Source: Guillardia theta CCMP2712 (taxonomy: Eukaryota > Cryptophyceae > Pyrenomonadales > Geminigeraceae). From it: a stretch of DNA of 64,000 bases. The notes below the pieces were generated by a model, which was not told where the DNA came from, made no database searches, and saw nothing but the letters and a program-made list of their open reading frames with translations. Positions 10,817 to 22,559 of the stretch are shown piece after piece; the first letter of the stretch is position 1; every line of letters begins with the position of its first letter. The position numbers were made by a program, and so were the translations under genes. Where the stretch lies: NCBI RefSeq assembly GCF_000315625.1, contig NW_005434659.1, forward strand, positions 795,938 through 859,937. Reading direction: 5' to 3'.

Positions 10817-11658
10817 ATGGGGAACTTTTCAGGTACCTGATCCGCTGGGTTTTTATTCTGTTTGTAGCTTTAGTGTATTCACAACCTTGTACTGATTGGT
10901 AGTTTTTCCTTTGCCGACGTTCGATTTGATCTGCATGGACCAATGATTAATTTGTTTGCAGTCAAAATCCTCTCGGTGTTGCTCTTAGATTTATTGATTG
11001 CAAGATTTTGTTACGGGATGAAGACAGGAAGCTTCTGCGGTGTGCTTGTCTTTGTTGTCGTAAAGACAGCCTTCATGTAACACGAACGTGCAGGCGAGGC
11101 TGAAAAGCGCAATAAGCTGTGCACCAGGGCGCAGGCGATTGCTGGTGAGCCTCTTCGACTGAGGGGAGGAGGATCGCTTCAGATCTATGAGATCAAGGTG
11201 AGGACATGCGTTGTATCATCCACTTTATTCTTGTTCTGATGCGCTTTATTCTTGTTCTGATGTGCTTGCCAGGATTTCTTGACAATCACGCGAAGAAAGG
11301 ATGCGCGGCTGGTGACCATTAAGAAGCCAAGAGGAGGGTGAGCGGGAGAAGTTGTTGATACACCTCCAGCCCTCATGGAACATGCTTTGACAGACGTGCT
11401 GGACCAACAAAGTTCAAAGTTCGATGTAGCAGGTTTCGTTACACGTACGTGGTGGCGGACAGCAACAAGGTGACGTTGAGACGAGCATGTCGGGGTGGAG
11501 GCCAGTGATGTGAGTGACAGGCAAGCAAGTTGAAACTTTCCCTTCCACCATCCTTGAAGATCAAAGAGGTGAGACGACGTGTCCTCGACTCGACGATGAA
11601 AAAAACTTGTCAGATATCGGGAGGACGACAAAGAGCTGCCAATCGCCCATACGGATAG
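10817..11658 (+). CDS. RPL38: 60S ribosomal protein eL38 (five exons)
   Basis: I rebuilt this gene from splice signals: exons 10817-10832, 11094-11197, 11273-11337, 11394-11469 and from 11521, all GT-AG with consistent phase. The translation gives IYEIKDFLTITRRKDARLV, then TKFKVRCSRFRYTYVVAD, then ASKLKLSLPPSLKIKE. These match the eL38 core in order (EIKDFL..ARRKDA, KFKVRCSRYLYTLVV, KLKQSLPPGL.VKEL). eL38 is a small protein of the large ribosomal subunit. The 3' end is unsure. The open frame runs to TAG at 11656-11658, but eL38 normally ends right after KE(L), so a further intron at GAG|GTGAGA (about 11568) is possible. The N-terminus is about 33 residues longer than usual and contains LRLRGG at residues 26-31. 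The first exon is the least certain part. Confidence 0.85.
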
Positions 11659-12237
11659 AAGGAGATTACCAGGGTGAGATGTATGTCAGACTGAGGATCG
11701 AGACCGTAGGGGGGCGGAGGGCAAGCAGCAGCAAGGGTAAAGAAGAGCAAGGAAGAGCAGAGCAAGTGCAGTATGGTGAACAATCTATAAGAACTTTGGA
11801 TACTTGTCTTGTGAGGAGAAGCAAAATCGAGTCTCACTTCCTGTCTGCGTTATTTTCAAAATGCCGCTCATATCCAAAACGCCACTCGTTGTCCAACAGA
11901 GCGATGCTTTCTCACTGTCCGAAACCATGTCGAGAAGACAAATCACATTTTCTCTCGCCATTTTCGATTGTTATGCATCAAAAAACATTGTTACCTTACT
12001 CCCAATCATTTCGAGAACTTGAAGACTTTTTTCTAGTTCTCAACGCCATGATGCTATTGACTTTACATGAACATGAACATAGAAAAGTACAACATAGAAA
12101 AATAGTTCAATGGCGAGTCTCGGCGGAGATGGACCACCATCATACTTGTCGAAGTCACTCGGCAGGATACCAGATCTGCGATGATGAGAGAAGTAGGATG
12201 CAGAACTCCAAAGATCGTCTAAGAGCTGCTCGAGTTG
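11659..12237. other. Intergenic between eL38 and the chaperonin-like gene
   Basis: The genes converge here, so this should hold both 3' regions. A long open frame (11514-12383, +) crosses it but overlaps eL38 in another frame and shows no domain. I treat it as chance. Confidence 0.5.
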
Positions 12238-14935
12238 CTATGAAGTCATCAAAGATGAATCTCGGCCGAGACGTGTCTTGTGCCTTGCTATCCCCTGAAG
12301 AAACTTACATAAGTTTAGAAACCGACATCTACGGAGTGGGAGAAACGGTCGGCATCGAAGTGAGACATCAAAGTCACCTGTGACGTCGGAAGCGAGCTGG
12401 AGCGGGACCTGATCTCTCCAGAAGATCTCGTCTCCAACTTTCCTCCTGAGTGAATCTCCGTGCTGTCTGACTCGGGCCTGTACATCTTGCAGCGTGGATA
12501 CCTCAATCGAGAAGGCTGACACCCTCAGAGCCGCTTCATCCTCACCCATCCCATTGCTGATCATGACCGCATGAAGTACCTCCTGCCAGATACCATCTTG
12601 CAATGAGATGAATTTCTGAACAGACGACAGACCACCTTGAGCGCTGTCGACACACACCTTGCTACCTCTGCAAACTCGAAATCTTGAGCTTGATCGGAAG
12701 AAATCTCTACAACTCCGTGACCTCACCATTATTACACGTTCGGAGTCTTCACCTTGTAGCAGATTTCCAAGGGCTAATATTGTCGATCCTCCTCCTGGCA
12801 GCACAACTCCCGTCCTCGACAAGCTCAAGACCCTTCGGAAACATTTCCTCACCTGCTCCTGCCGTTGTTGGTCAGTTGTGACACCTTCCCCTGAACGACA
12901 AACCTGTAGGAGGAGAGTTTCCCCTGATGATAGACCGCAGCAGACAATAGTACTCCAGCAAGTCCGTCCTCCTCCTCCCCATCCAAACAAGCTCACTTCC
13001 TCTATGATCGGGGGCTCGAAGGTGGAATGTGAGCTCCTCAAGCTATCCGCTGCCTCCTCCTCCCTCTCCTCCTCCCCCTCCTCCTCATTCTGCAACAGAG
13101 CAATTGCTACAGCTGACATGCTCGGGGGCGTGTAGTTCAAATGAGTGAACAACTTCTTCTCCTCAAATGCTCTGCTCAACATCCCAATCGCCACTCTCCT
13201 CCTCCCGACATGTCCCTCATCAAAGTCAGCAGCTGATGGTACCTGGGACACCTCCAGCATCTGACAGAGCTGCAGACTTTCTTTCAGCGTAATCCCCCAC
13301 ACAACCATCACGTCCTTCATCTCTAGTATACTGATGAATTTCGCGCTCGGCCGATCCCGCAGCAGCAGACAGGCCAAGTCAAATTCCTTACACCTCAACG
13401 CGAACGTTACGATCCGGTCCTCCAGCATGTCCGTCCTCTCCCTCTCCATGAATTCTTCGACTCTGCTGTACACCAGAGTTGTTTCCTTGCCCCCCCCCTC
13501 CTCCACGAAGTTGCTCCGATACAAGAAACCCTCGGCCATCACTGCAACTCTGACTCTTTGAAAGTTGAGAAACCATCCGACGGCTCCCTCCTCTCCAGCT
13601 CCTTCATGGGCCATCGAGCTCCACCGCTCTTCGCTTCGCCAGGAGTTTGTTCTCGTCCCTCCAAACTTTCGCATTCTCGCATGAAGGTGATCCTGATGAT
13701 GCAGTGAGAGGGAATGACGCGTTAGAGAAAACTCTCACATGATGCTCCGGCGATGAGACAACAATGCCGGGAAATGTTTGAGATCGCTGCGCGACATTTA
13801 ACATGCTCGAGTGAGTGATATCAAACTGTCTTGACCTTCGGGTTAAGGCCAGGAATGATGTGGGTCTTTAGAGAATCGGAACGGACATGGCGGCCGAGTT
13901 GGATCAGCTGAAAGTTTGTTCAGTAAGCAAAGCGAAGAGCCGTACCAAGAGGAGACTAGAAGAGACACTAGAGAAGGAAAACTCACACTTGCCGTCACCA
14001 GTCGAGTAGCTTCCTGGCTTTCATGGGACACTGCTCCGACAAACTCTCGAAACGCCATGCGGCAGCCTTCCTCCAGTTTTCCTGCGGCACTGCACATAAC
14101 ACTTGGTTGTTCTTTGTCGTGTCAACCAGTCACCTGCATCGGAGGCATCGCCTCTGACCGGACCGGCACTTTCATCGCACTCTGGAGCATCGGAGGCAGA
14201 ACGTCACGAACTCTCCCTCACTCCTGTGACTCTACCACCTTGATCAAGCTCCAGCTCGTCGAACCAGGAAAAGTCATCATCCCCCTGGCTGCCCGAGCTC
14301 ACGAGCTTCTTGTCTTCGATCCCCCGTTGCCTAGCTCTCTCCCTCAGCACCTGGCTGACGGCAACCGACGACGACTGCAAGAAGCTGTCCACAACATCCA
14401 AGACCTTGCGAAGCCCCACCATGACGCGCACGCGATCAAACCCTCCGTCAACAAGATCGTAAAACCTGCGGCAGCAACATCAGGACCAACTCTCATCTTC
14501 CATCCGCTCCCTCCCCACCGTCGAATGAGAGGACCGAGAAGGCTGACGAGGAGGGAGCTGCCCGTACCTGCCTCCTCCTGCATAGCTGAGCATCACGGTC
14601 ACGAAACCTCTCAGTGTCTTCACCTGCTGACCGCAAGTTGTCTCTCTGATCAAGGAGCCCACGGGATGACGAATGTTCAAGACTTGTACGAGTGAGAAAC
14701 CATCTGCGATCATCCTTGCGTCGGCCTCCTCTTCCCCATTCTCGTTGGTGAACGAGTGGAACTTTACAGACGCGCGAGGTCCCAGCAGAGTGATTGAGCT
14801 CCATGAGATTGCGGAGACAACAAGCACACAGTTTCTGTTCATGTTGTCGACGCTCGAAAACTTACATCCTGATCGTGATTGGAGATCATCAGACGGCAAA
14901 AAGCAAAGGAACGTGATTCGGTCTTCGTAGGTCAC
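12238..14935 (-). CDS. Group II chaperonin-like protein (CCT / BBS6-10-12 type)
   Basis: This is a multi-exon minus-strand gene. Near the N-terminus (about 14860-14600) it reads SAISWSSITLLGPRASVKF and later VLNIRHPVGSLIRE. These line up with the chaperonin equatorial segments SAVRTTLGPKGMxKM and LLEVxHPAxKLLV. The middle (about 13600-13000) fits an apical-type domain. Near 12800 RKCFRRVLSLSRTGVVLPGGG matches the late equatorial ALRxxxxVVPGGG segment. At the position where CCTs carry the ATPase signature GDGTT, the frame reads TCGQQVKTL, so hydrolysis is probably lost. That is typical of the Bardet-Biedl chaperonin-like proteins that help assemble the BBSome in ciliated cells. I cannot choose among BBS6, 10 and 12. 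The start and 5' exons are approximate; the C-terminal part after about 12650 includes introns I could not fix. Confidence 0.6.
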
Positions 14936-16143
14936 TTTCCTTCTCGCGTCCCCTCGTCTCTACTACAACCCTGCCTCCCTCCATTCCTCTCACCTCGTCT
15001 TCGCTTCACTGCTGACCTCTCCTCTTCACATCCTCCCGTCTTGTCTCCCGTTCTCTCTCCTTCCTCCCTCTCCGCTACCGCTCGTCTCTCCCCTCCTCTC
15101 TGTGCATCCGAACATCGGGAAAGTGTTTCCCACAGCCGGTCTTCCAGGGGTCCGATATGGAAAAGATGGGGTCAGAAAACTCATGTGGGGTAGGGGTAGT
15201 ACATCGAGGGATGTTTGTGGTCGAATCTCAGATGAAATTGGAGTTTATTCAAGGGGTGGGTACATCAAAAGAGGGGTACTTCTTGACGAACGGGTCAGGG
15301 GAGGTGGGGGTGCCTTCAAGGTTGCCGGTAATGGCGGAATTGAAGTAGCAAGGAAACGCGAACAGCGAGTAGTACTAGTGCTACTGCTCCTCCTGCTCCT
15401 CCTCCTCCTCCTGCTCCTCCTCCTCCTCCTGCTCCTCCTCCTGCTCCTGCTCCTCCTGCTCCTCCTCCTCCTCCTCCTCCTCCTGCTCCTCCTCCTCCTG
15501 CTCCTGCTCCTCCTTCTCCTCCTTCTCCTCCTTCTCCTCCTGCTCCTCCTTCTCCTCCTTCTCCTCCCGATCCTACTAATATTGATGTTTCTGCCTCTGA
15601 ACCACCTCCTCTCCCTGCTCCTCCTGCTCTGCTCCTCGTTTGCTCTCTCGTCCTGTTCCACCTCCTCTCGCATGTCTGTGTATTCGTGTCATCCAACTCA
15701 TCACGACGATTGTCTTTCTTGTTCTTCTTGTTATCGTGTTCGATTCTTCTGTTTCCCTCATTTCCTTCTCGTCTTTATCAGTGTGTCCATCCTTTCAACC
15801 TCAACCGCATTCAGCTCAATCTCCATCATCTCCACTATCTTCAACTTTACCAGTTCCTTGTCATCTTGCTTGTCTTCTTTCTCGTCTTGCTCATCTTGAT
15901 CTTAAATCATCGTCTCTTCTTCCTGCCAGGCAAGAATTGGAGCTAATCAGCTGCACATTGACGTTTTCACACCGTCTTGATTTTCTTTCAAGCATTACCA
16001 TCAGCACCATCATCACCTCCTTCCACCATCATCATCACATCTATAGTCATCACGAACAGTTAACTAAACCCCAACTACTGCTCCTTATCTTCGATCCTCC
16101 TCTCACTTTTGCTAGCCTGTGACCTGTGACTTTGCAGATCAAC
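14936..16143. other. Spacer between divergent chaperonin-like and MADS genes
   Basis: It contains a C/T-rich stretch (about 14940-15100), G-rich phrases (GGGGTAGGGGTAG, about 15185-15310), a long CTC/CTG microsatellite (15378-15632) and T/C-rich DNA up to the MADS start. TTTGCAG at 16131-16137 may be a 5'UTR intron acceptor. ORFs across the microsatellite (poly-Leu, poly-Gly, poly-Arg by frame) are repeat artefacts. Confidence 0.6.
15378..15632. repeat. CTC/CTG (GAGGAGCAG-type) microsatellite
   Basis: Imperfect CTCCTC and CTGCTC units run for about 250 bp. On the complement this is GGAGCA/GGAGGA, the unit also seen near 39.3, 57.15 and 63.85 kb. Confidence 0.9.
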
Positions 16144-18220
16144 ATGAAAAAGGCAGCCGCATACAAGAGAGGCTTGAAAGAGTTTCAACCGTTGGACAAG
16201 CGGCAGAAGACAGAAGCAGACTTGCTGACAAACAACGTAAAACCTGCGATTGTAGACAAGCTTCTCCTCGCGAGCAATCCTGCAGTCCTCCCTCAAAAAC
16301 CTGCGGCATCCAATTCCTTTGATCCATTCAGCTCGAAATCTGAAACAACACACGTGGATTCAGCCCTGACAGACGAAGATAGCGACGATGACGAGGCAGG
16401 AGGGAAGAAGACTGGAGGACGACGGAAAATCACGATCCAGTTTGTTGAAGACAAAAGCAAACGGCACATCACGTTCTCAAAACGAAAGACAGGAATCATC
16501 AAGAAGGTCGTGACCTTCCTGTTCTCGTTATGTAGAATATGGAGATGATGATGATGATGATGATGATGATAATGATAATGATGATGATAATGATGATAGT
16601 CGAGGTGATGACGAAAATGACGATCGTGTCAACCAGGCAAATGAGCTGAGCATGCTGACGGGGGCACAAGTTTTGCTTGTCGTTACCTCAGAGACGGGAA
16701 ACATCTACGATTTCTCAACACCGAAGTTCCGTGCCGTAGTGGAGAAGTTCAAGGACTGGTTCAAGAATGCCTGTAAAGATAAGGCAGACGAGTTTAAGGT
16801 GAAGTGCTTGCTTTGCCAGGGAGATGAGGATTGAATTGCCCTTAGACCGCTGCGAGCTTGGATCTAAATGATCAAGTGAGTGTTGCGAAAGAAAAGCGAA
16901 CGGCAGATGTCAAGGTGTGCACTTGTTGAAAATCCTTACCGGCTGATCCCGTCTTTCTTATCTTCTTCTTCCTCCTCTTCCTTTCCTGCTTCATGGGCCT
17001 TCTTGATTCGCGCATGTCGAATTGTGGAACAGGATGTCAAAGTGGAGCAAGGGAGGGCCAGTCTGAACGATCTGGCAGCTCTGGCACACACAGTGAGGTA
17101 CGTCAGATGCTGTTTGATGACGTAAGAGTGAGTGAGATGCAAACAAAGTCAAGCAAACGAGCGTTTGAGCCCCGAGCAGCCTGCGAGCAACGAGATGGCG
17201 ATAGCGGCAGAGGATCACGCAGATGAAGAGGTATTGAACTTGATGGTGGAAAGCGAGAGATGTAAGCAGCTGCAGAAGAAGGAGAACCAAAGCGATTGCA
17301 ACAATGACCTGGTGTCTGACAAAGAGAATGAGTGCAAGGTCAAAATTAGACGCTTTCTTCTCTCATTGTCTTACGAGGTGATAGGGGGGCGGAGACGAAT
17401 ACTGTCAAGACTGCCAATGGAAGCGATTGTACATGAGCATGGCGCACAGAATGTATTCCATCAACGACCCGAGCAACCTTGTCTTTGGGTTCCACAGTGA
17501 CCAGCACAAGACTAGTGAGGATCAGACAGAAAAAGGTGACGAATGCTCCTGCTTTTCTTCCAGTGCTACCTCCGCTGCCACTTCTTATTCCTCCTCCTTC
17601 ATGTTATCACGTTGTTGGAGGAGGAACAAGAGACGGAGAAAGATTTGGCTCAGATGTTGATGGTTTGATGATTACATAGCTGTTAAGAGTACGATCATGG
17701 AGCCGTTCTTGTGTTTGTCAGCATCTTGTTGCTGTCCCATTGTTCGATTATTGTTGTTGTTCTTGATGATGATGATGATGATAGTTAGTGGTGGTGGTGG
17801 TGATAAAGATGATCAAGAAGAGGAGGAGGGGGAGGATATTATGATATCGGGTGACTAACTGATTTGTGTCTTGCTTGCCAGGGACGGAAAAGAGCGAGCG
17901 AGATCCTTGTCGAGATGTGAATATTCTTCCACACATGATGAGTCGAAGAAAGTCAGTGAAACATCACCGAATGAACGTGAAGAAAGAAGAGGTGAGAACA
18001 TGTAAGAAATTTTAATTTGATGATTGACATGTGTTGTTGTAGAAGAAACAAGATGAAGAGGTTGAAGGAGGAAATGCGGAGAACTACAAGGAGCTCTTAA
18101 GCTCTTGGAGAAGGAGCATGACTGCTGGGTATGTTGTGTTAAGACAGGAAGAAAAACCGTGACAGCCATGGCAGGTCGCCTTCAGTTGTCATCCCCAAGT
18201 TGAAAGATCCTAATCGTTGA
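16144..18220 (+). CDS. SRF-type MADS-box transcription factor
   Basis: Exon 1 (16144-16506) has an acidic, Lys-rich head and then the MADS box start GRRKITIQFVEDKSKRHITF and SKRKTGIIKK. After an intron (16507-16636), exon 2 continues ANELSMLTGAQVLLVVTSET and FSTPKFRAVVEKF. This matches SRF/MCM1 (type I) MADS domains almost position by position, including the basic recognition helix and the beta strands used for dimerisation. Later exons are less certain. Likely parts include DVKVEQGRASLNDLAALAHT (about 17034-17096), SPEQPASNEMAIAAEDHADE (near 17170-17230) and a last exon ending VVIPKLKDPNR, stop 18218-18220. The product should bind CArG-like sites in the nucleus as a dimer. I chose the ATG at 16144 because it directly follows the likely 5'UTR acceptor; the frame upstream has only a GTG. 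Confidence 0.85.
16507..16636 (+). repeat. Intron with (GAT)n microsatellite inside the MADS box
   Basis: A GTCGTG donor and an AACCAG acceptor bracket (GATGAT)n with GATAAT variants. The intron splits the MADS box between KTGIIKK and ANELS. Confidence 0.8.
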
Positions 18221-19025
18221 AGTGAGCGTGAAGTTGGAGAGGATGAAGGGGAGGAGAGGGTTAGTGATGATTCGGCAAGTCGCCTGAAGGAGCAGTATTA
18301 TTCTGGTGTAAAATTAGATTTCCTGCTCAGCTTGTACTGTATGAATAAACATGTGTAATGATTGATCAGAAATGTTCGAGGTGAATAAAATTTTCATCTT
18401 TCAAAACACTTTGTATTCTACAAGCGTATCGCAACCAGTTATCGTAGTCGTGCGACCTCTTCTTTCCTTCGTCTTCCTGGAGTTACCGATATACACACAA
18501 ATTATCTGGTTATTTCATCATGGATGATAAGATCCTGCTGCTAGCTGCTGCGCGGCTCTCTCCTGCAACAAGGAAACCATGAGCAACTATAAGCACATTC
18601 ATTAGCATATCATTTCACGTTGAGTCATACACAACATTACATAATGTCATGCGATAGATATCATACGAATATCTCATGTCGGCTCTCATCATCTCATAAC
18701 GGGTCATACAAGATAGTATCAAAACAGATCCTATCATATCACATCACAGTGTACCGTATCACATCGTATGATATCATATCAAATCATGTCCTGTCACAAC
18801 TGATGATTCGTTTCACCACTAAACTCAAGTTACAATCATCACGATTATCTTATCAGTCATCTAGATTGCAACTCGTTCAAAATTCACCTGTGCGGATACT
18901 CATCGAAGTTTTCAAGCTCACTGAATCATCATCATCAAGTATGAAATGCTGGGACTGTTTGGCCACAAAATCTCTGCAAGGGCATGATGACTGTCAATTC
19001 AAGGTGTAATATGACTTACCTCAGA
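18221..19025. other. Intergenic, rich in ATATCAT-type phrases
   Basis: After a few hundred bases of ordinary 3' flank, the stretch 18600-18840 repeats short words (CATATC, ATATCAT, CATCACA) with no fixed period. I see no gene. Confidence 0.5.
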
Positions 19026-19690
19026 CTCTCTGAATGATCGAATCTCCCTACTCCCTTCAAACTCTTAGAGAGAGGAATGCCGACCTGAAAACACGGTGTC
19101 AAGCTCTCGACGTCGCCTCTTGCAGCACCTGCGACAGGTAGATGTTCTCCAGAGTTTGCAATGTCGTCCTCTTTCCACGTGCTTCTGCTTTCTCTATGAT
19201 TTTCTGAATGAAACCGATCAGCACCGAAAATACCTTACTTGGTGCTTCGAGACGAGAAGGACACCAAAACATTTGCAATGGATAGATAGAGGAGAACAGG
19301 AAGAAGTGCAAGGATTGTGTAAGGGACCTTGATGGTTTGGATTAGCCTTCTTTCATTCTCTATCACCGCTTTCCTGTTCATCTCAGGATCAAAACCATCA
19401 GAATCATGAAATATTTTTCATCTTACTCTCTCTGCTTCATCTGAACATTGGATCCATTATTTCCGCCTCCATTTATTGGCGAACCGTTCTATTGTCATCT
19501 TATTCCGGAAAAGTTTTGGAGGCATCACCTCATATGTGAAGATATTCAGGTCATTTCTTACTTTTACCGAAATGCCTGTCACTTGCACTAGCTGTTCATG
19601 ACCTGCTATTTTTGTCAACATACTTGGTATTGAAGTCTAAACAAGATTCTTACGCGAATTTCTGTCGTTCTCCTCGAGTTCATCTGCTTC
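19026..19690 (-). CDS. Possible small multi-exon gene, product unknown
   Basis: On the minus strand several splice-bounded open segments follow one another: KQMNSRRTTEIR before a GTAAGA donor (about 19665-19651), a segment MNRKAVIENERRLIQTIK running into a hydrophobic LALLPVLLYLSIANVLV stretch (about 19385-19270), and KIIEKAEARGKRTTLQTLEN (about 19200-19150). The hydrophobic stretch could be one membrane helix. I recognise no family and could not build one consistent frame, so this may be untranslated DNA downstream of the kinase gene. Confidence 0.25.
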
Positions 19691-19717
19691 TGTGAGGCAA
19701 AGGAAGAGAACATCAGT

Positions 19718-22003
19718 TCAGTAACATTCCTGAAAGAAGAGACCCACACCTGAGAAAGGCGACTTCACGCCCTCCTGCTCCTTCTTGTCATCTTCCTCTG
19801 CTATAAAGTGTCTCGCAACTTCTCCATCTGCTACTCGGATCGGCGAGATGTTGGAGATTTCACTCAAGTTGTCGGAGGAAGACGATTCGACGTCTACAGC
19901 AGCAGCGGCAGACGTGAGAGGAGCAGCAGGAGCAGCAGGAGGACGACGAGGATTTAGAACGAGCGCAGAGGACGAGGGGAGGGGAGGCTTGAGTTTTCCG
20001 CGAAGGAGAGGAGCGGAGGCAGGACGAGAGGCGCGGGAGGTCTGAGGGTCACGAGGAAGATAAACGACACGGGAAGAGTCCGGTAGAGGGACACGAAGCT
20101 CCAGAGACTTAGCGAGGCAATCCTGAAGAAGTGTAAGAAGAGGCGTTGAGATTTCATGAGACATGACAAGGCAAGATGCAATGCCCAGCAACAAGCACTC
20201 ATACTCACACTCGTCATGATCAGATCTCTTGACGTCGGCCTCTCGGAGGGATTGACGGCAAAACACCTGAAGAAACGATCATGTCAGATCACCCATGAAA
20301 CAGGGGGATGAAGGAAAACAAGACAGACGCATCGTCTGCCTCTCACCACATAACATGATTGTTCAGCTTGTCTGAATATCTCTGGGGGAGATGAAGGGTT
20401 GCGGCCCTCGTCTCGATCTCTTCAAGGCTGATGCCGTTCTCTACTCGAGTTCTGTCAAGACCGTGAGCAAGGCGACAGGCTGCCCTCAACATCACATGGT
20501 ATCGATCTGAGTGCCTGCAGGAAACGGAGGAGAGAGCAGGGCAAGTTCAAACAGCATACAGCCCAACGACCAGACATCTGCGGTCAACACGTCACGTCTC
20601 GCAGACGCAGAGGAACGGTGGTCAAGAGCAGGAGGTGTGAGTCTCTCCGTCAACATCACCTGCTCTTGCATCGTAAGGGGAATCGTTGGAAACCTCCGGC
20701 GCCATGTAGGCAACTGTGCCACATCTGCACGACGAACGGTGTGAATGTAAGAGAACTAAAGTTTGAGAGAAGCGAGGAGAAACAACGAGGGAGCGAGCGG
20801 TCAAATCGTTCGAAACGTCAACTCGCCTTCCTGTCCTCATTCGGCCCTGCACGTTAGCCAGGGATGTGTCGACGGCTATTCCAAGGTCCGCGATCTTGAA
20901 GTTGTCTGCAGCAGAGATCAGGGCTCACCGGAGGAGGAGGGGGGGAAGCACCATCGGCGGTTACGAGGATGTTGGCGGGTTTGATGTCTCGGTGGATGAC
21001 CCTCAAGTCATGCAGAGAGCACAAGCCTGACCCAACTTGCAAGAGACATTTCCAGATCATCTGAACCATGTCAAGACAGAGACCGCAGGAGATCTCAACG
21101 TCGCACACCTGCTCGTCGAAGAACAGCCCCCGAGACTTCACGTCGGCGATGAGAGAGGAGACAGAGCCTTTCTCCGCATGCTCCATCACGATGAAGATGC
21201 AGGGATGTTTCCCCTCCTCCTTCTGCATGAAGCTCGTGTAGTACCGGACGAAGTGAGCGCTGCGTAAGCGCGACATCAGCTTGATCTCCCGCATCACGTT
21301 GTCCCGCTCGGCCTTGGCGATTGCGCTATCAAGCCTTTAGAGCTGATAGCACGAAGGAGAAATGATAGAGGAGAGGAGACAGCAGAGAAGAGGGAAAAAC
21401 TTCAAGACAGCAGAGAGGAGGGTGGTAGAGGTAAGTCAACCTGAAACGCTCGCTCGAAGGAGCAGGAGATTTACTTCCGAGGACGATCCTTTTCAATACA
21501 CGAGGCGATTGATCATGCCGCAGCTTCGCCAGGAAGACATTCGCGCTTCCACCTTGACCGAGCTTGGCGATCACTTGGTAGTCTTGAAGAGAAGATCCTA
21601 CATCTGAAAAGACACAAATGCGAGTATGAGACTCCTGCACCACGTTCACCGCTCTCCTGTTACCGAGACCGTCTGCTTCTTGCCCAGCTTCAAGACCATT
21701 CCTTCCTAGCGCATCAGTCTTTCTGTACATGTATGCAGACGTAGGCCTGACAGGCTTCTTCCTGCTGAGATCTGACACCGCCACCTTCATCTCTGCTGCC
21801 TCCTTCGACATCCCCACGACACAGAATGCTGAGTTGCCACCTCCAGCTGAGTTGCCACCTCCAGCTCGAGCAGACAAGGGTCGGAGATGCTCCGTCCTCG
21901 TATGGTTGGCAAACGGCTCACGGGCAGAAAGTGGACGAGCAGATCGAAACCCAGCAGACACTGTCTGGCAGTCTTTGCTCCTCTTTACGAAGCTCCCCTT
22001 CAT
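19718..22003 (-). CDS. NEK/NIMA-like protein kinase
   Basis: The ATG at 22003 begins a basic, Ser/Arg-rich head of about 150 residues. The kinase domain follows: Gly loop LGQGGSANVFLA, VLKRIVL with the ATP-binding Lys, then HFVRYYTSFMQ and CIFIVMEHAEKGSVSSLI, in the style of NEK kinases. The catalytic loop reads VIHRDIKPANIL. The metal-binding motif is DLG rather than DFG (KIADLGIAVD, near 20880). The P+1 region reads GTVAYMAPEV and the F-helix DVWSLGCMLFEL. An exon with FAVNPSERPTSRDL closes the domain. The C-terminal tail is Pro/Ser/Ala-rich with a stop at 19718-19720. All catalytic residues seen are intact, so it should be active. Short introns fall every 100-250 nt. NEK kinases usually act in mitosis and cilia, but the exact subfamily is not clear. 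Confidence 0.8.
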
Positions 22004-22559
22004 GTCTCCTGCTGCCGCTGTCTTCACTGAATTCCCCTATTCTTCTCTCCCACCCTGACTTTCAGTCTGTTCTGCCTGCCTCTGAAGCTCTCCGCTCACC
22101 TTCCTTCACCTTCTTCCCTTCCTCCCTCCCCTCCTTCACTGCTTCCCCTCCCTGCCATCGCACAGTTCGGTTTGACTTCCGATGAAAATGTCGGGGACAG
22201 GCAGGAACCTAGTAGCTTTCAACTTCTGTCCCCTCCTTCTCCTACTGGATACAGTGAGGCGGACTTCTACATTGCGTATCATTCACCAGATCATTCACCC
22301 GGAACCGAGCCTCGGAGGCAGGCCCGGTCCGGGCTCGGACGGCAACTCAGTCCGATCACAGAGTCAGGCAACAGCCGAGTGACGGTCTGACGATAGATTC
22401 GAACAAGACCTTCAATGACTTACTACATCTTTGAGTCAAGATATAGATTCGAACAAGACCTTACTCACTACATCTTGGAGTCAAGATATAGATTCGAACA
22501 AGACCTTACTCACTACCCTGATCTTTGAGTCAAGATATCACTTCACTCAGCTCTCAGTC
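22004..22559. other. Spacer between the kinase 5' end and the DNA-PKcs 3' end
   Basis: C/T-rich DNA lies just upstream of the kinase start (22040-22170), then a short stretch with no supported gene, then the three-copy tandem repeat at 22393-22540. Confidence 0.5.
22393..22540. repeat. Three-copy tandem repeat, about 45-50 bp units
   Basis: The phrase ATAGATTCGAACAAGACCTT starts at 22393, 22443 and 22488, each followed by similar sequence ending near GAGTCAAGATAT. Spacing is 50 then 45 bp. It lies just 3' of the DNA-PKcs stop. Confidence 0.9.

Noticed and set aside
11514-12383. 289-codon open frame on the plus strand
   Set aside because: It overlaps the last eL38 exon in a different frame, has no recognisable domain, and its composition looks like spacer.
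15102-15899. Long plus-strand ORF with a poly-Leu centre, and its poly-Arg and poly-Gly mirror ORFs
   Set aside because: It is translation of a CTC/CTG microsatellite in three frames; no conserved flanks or splice structure.
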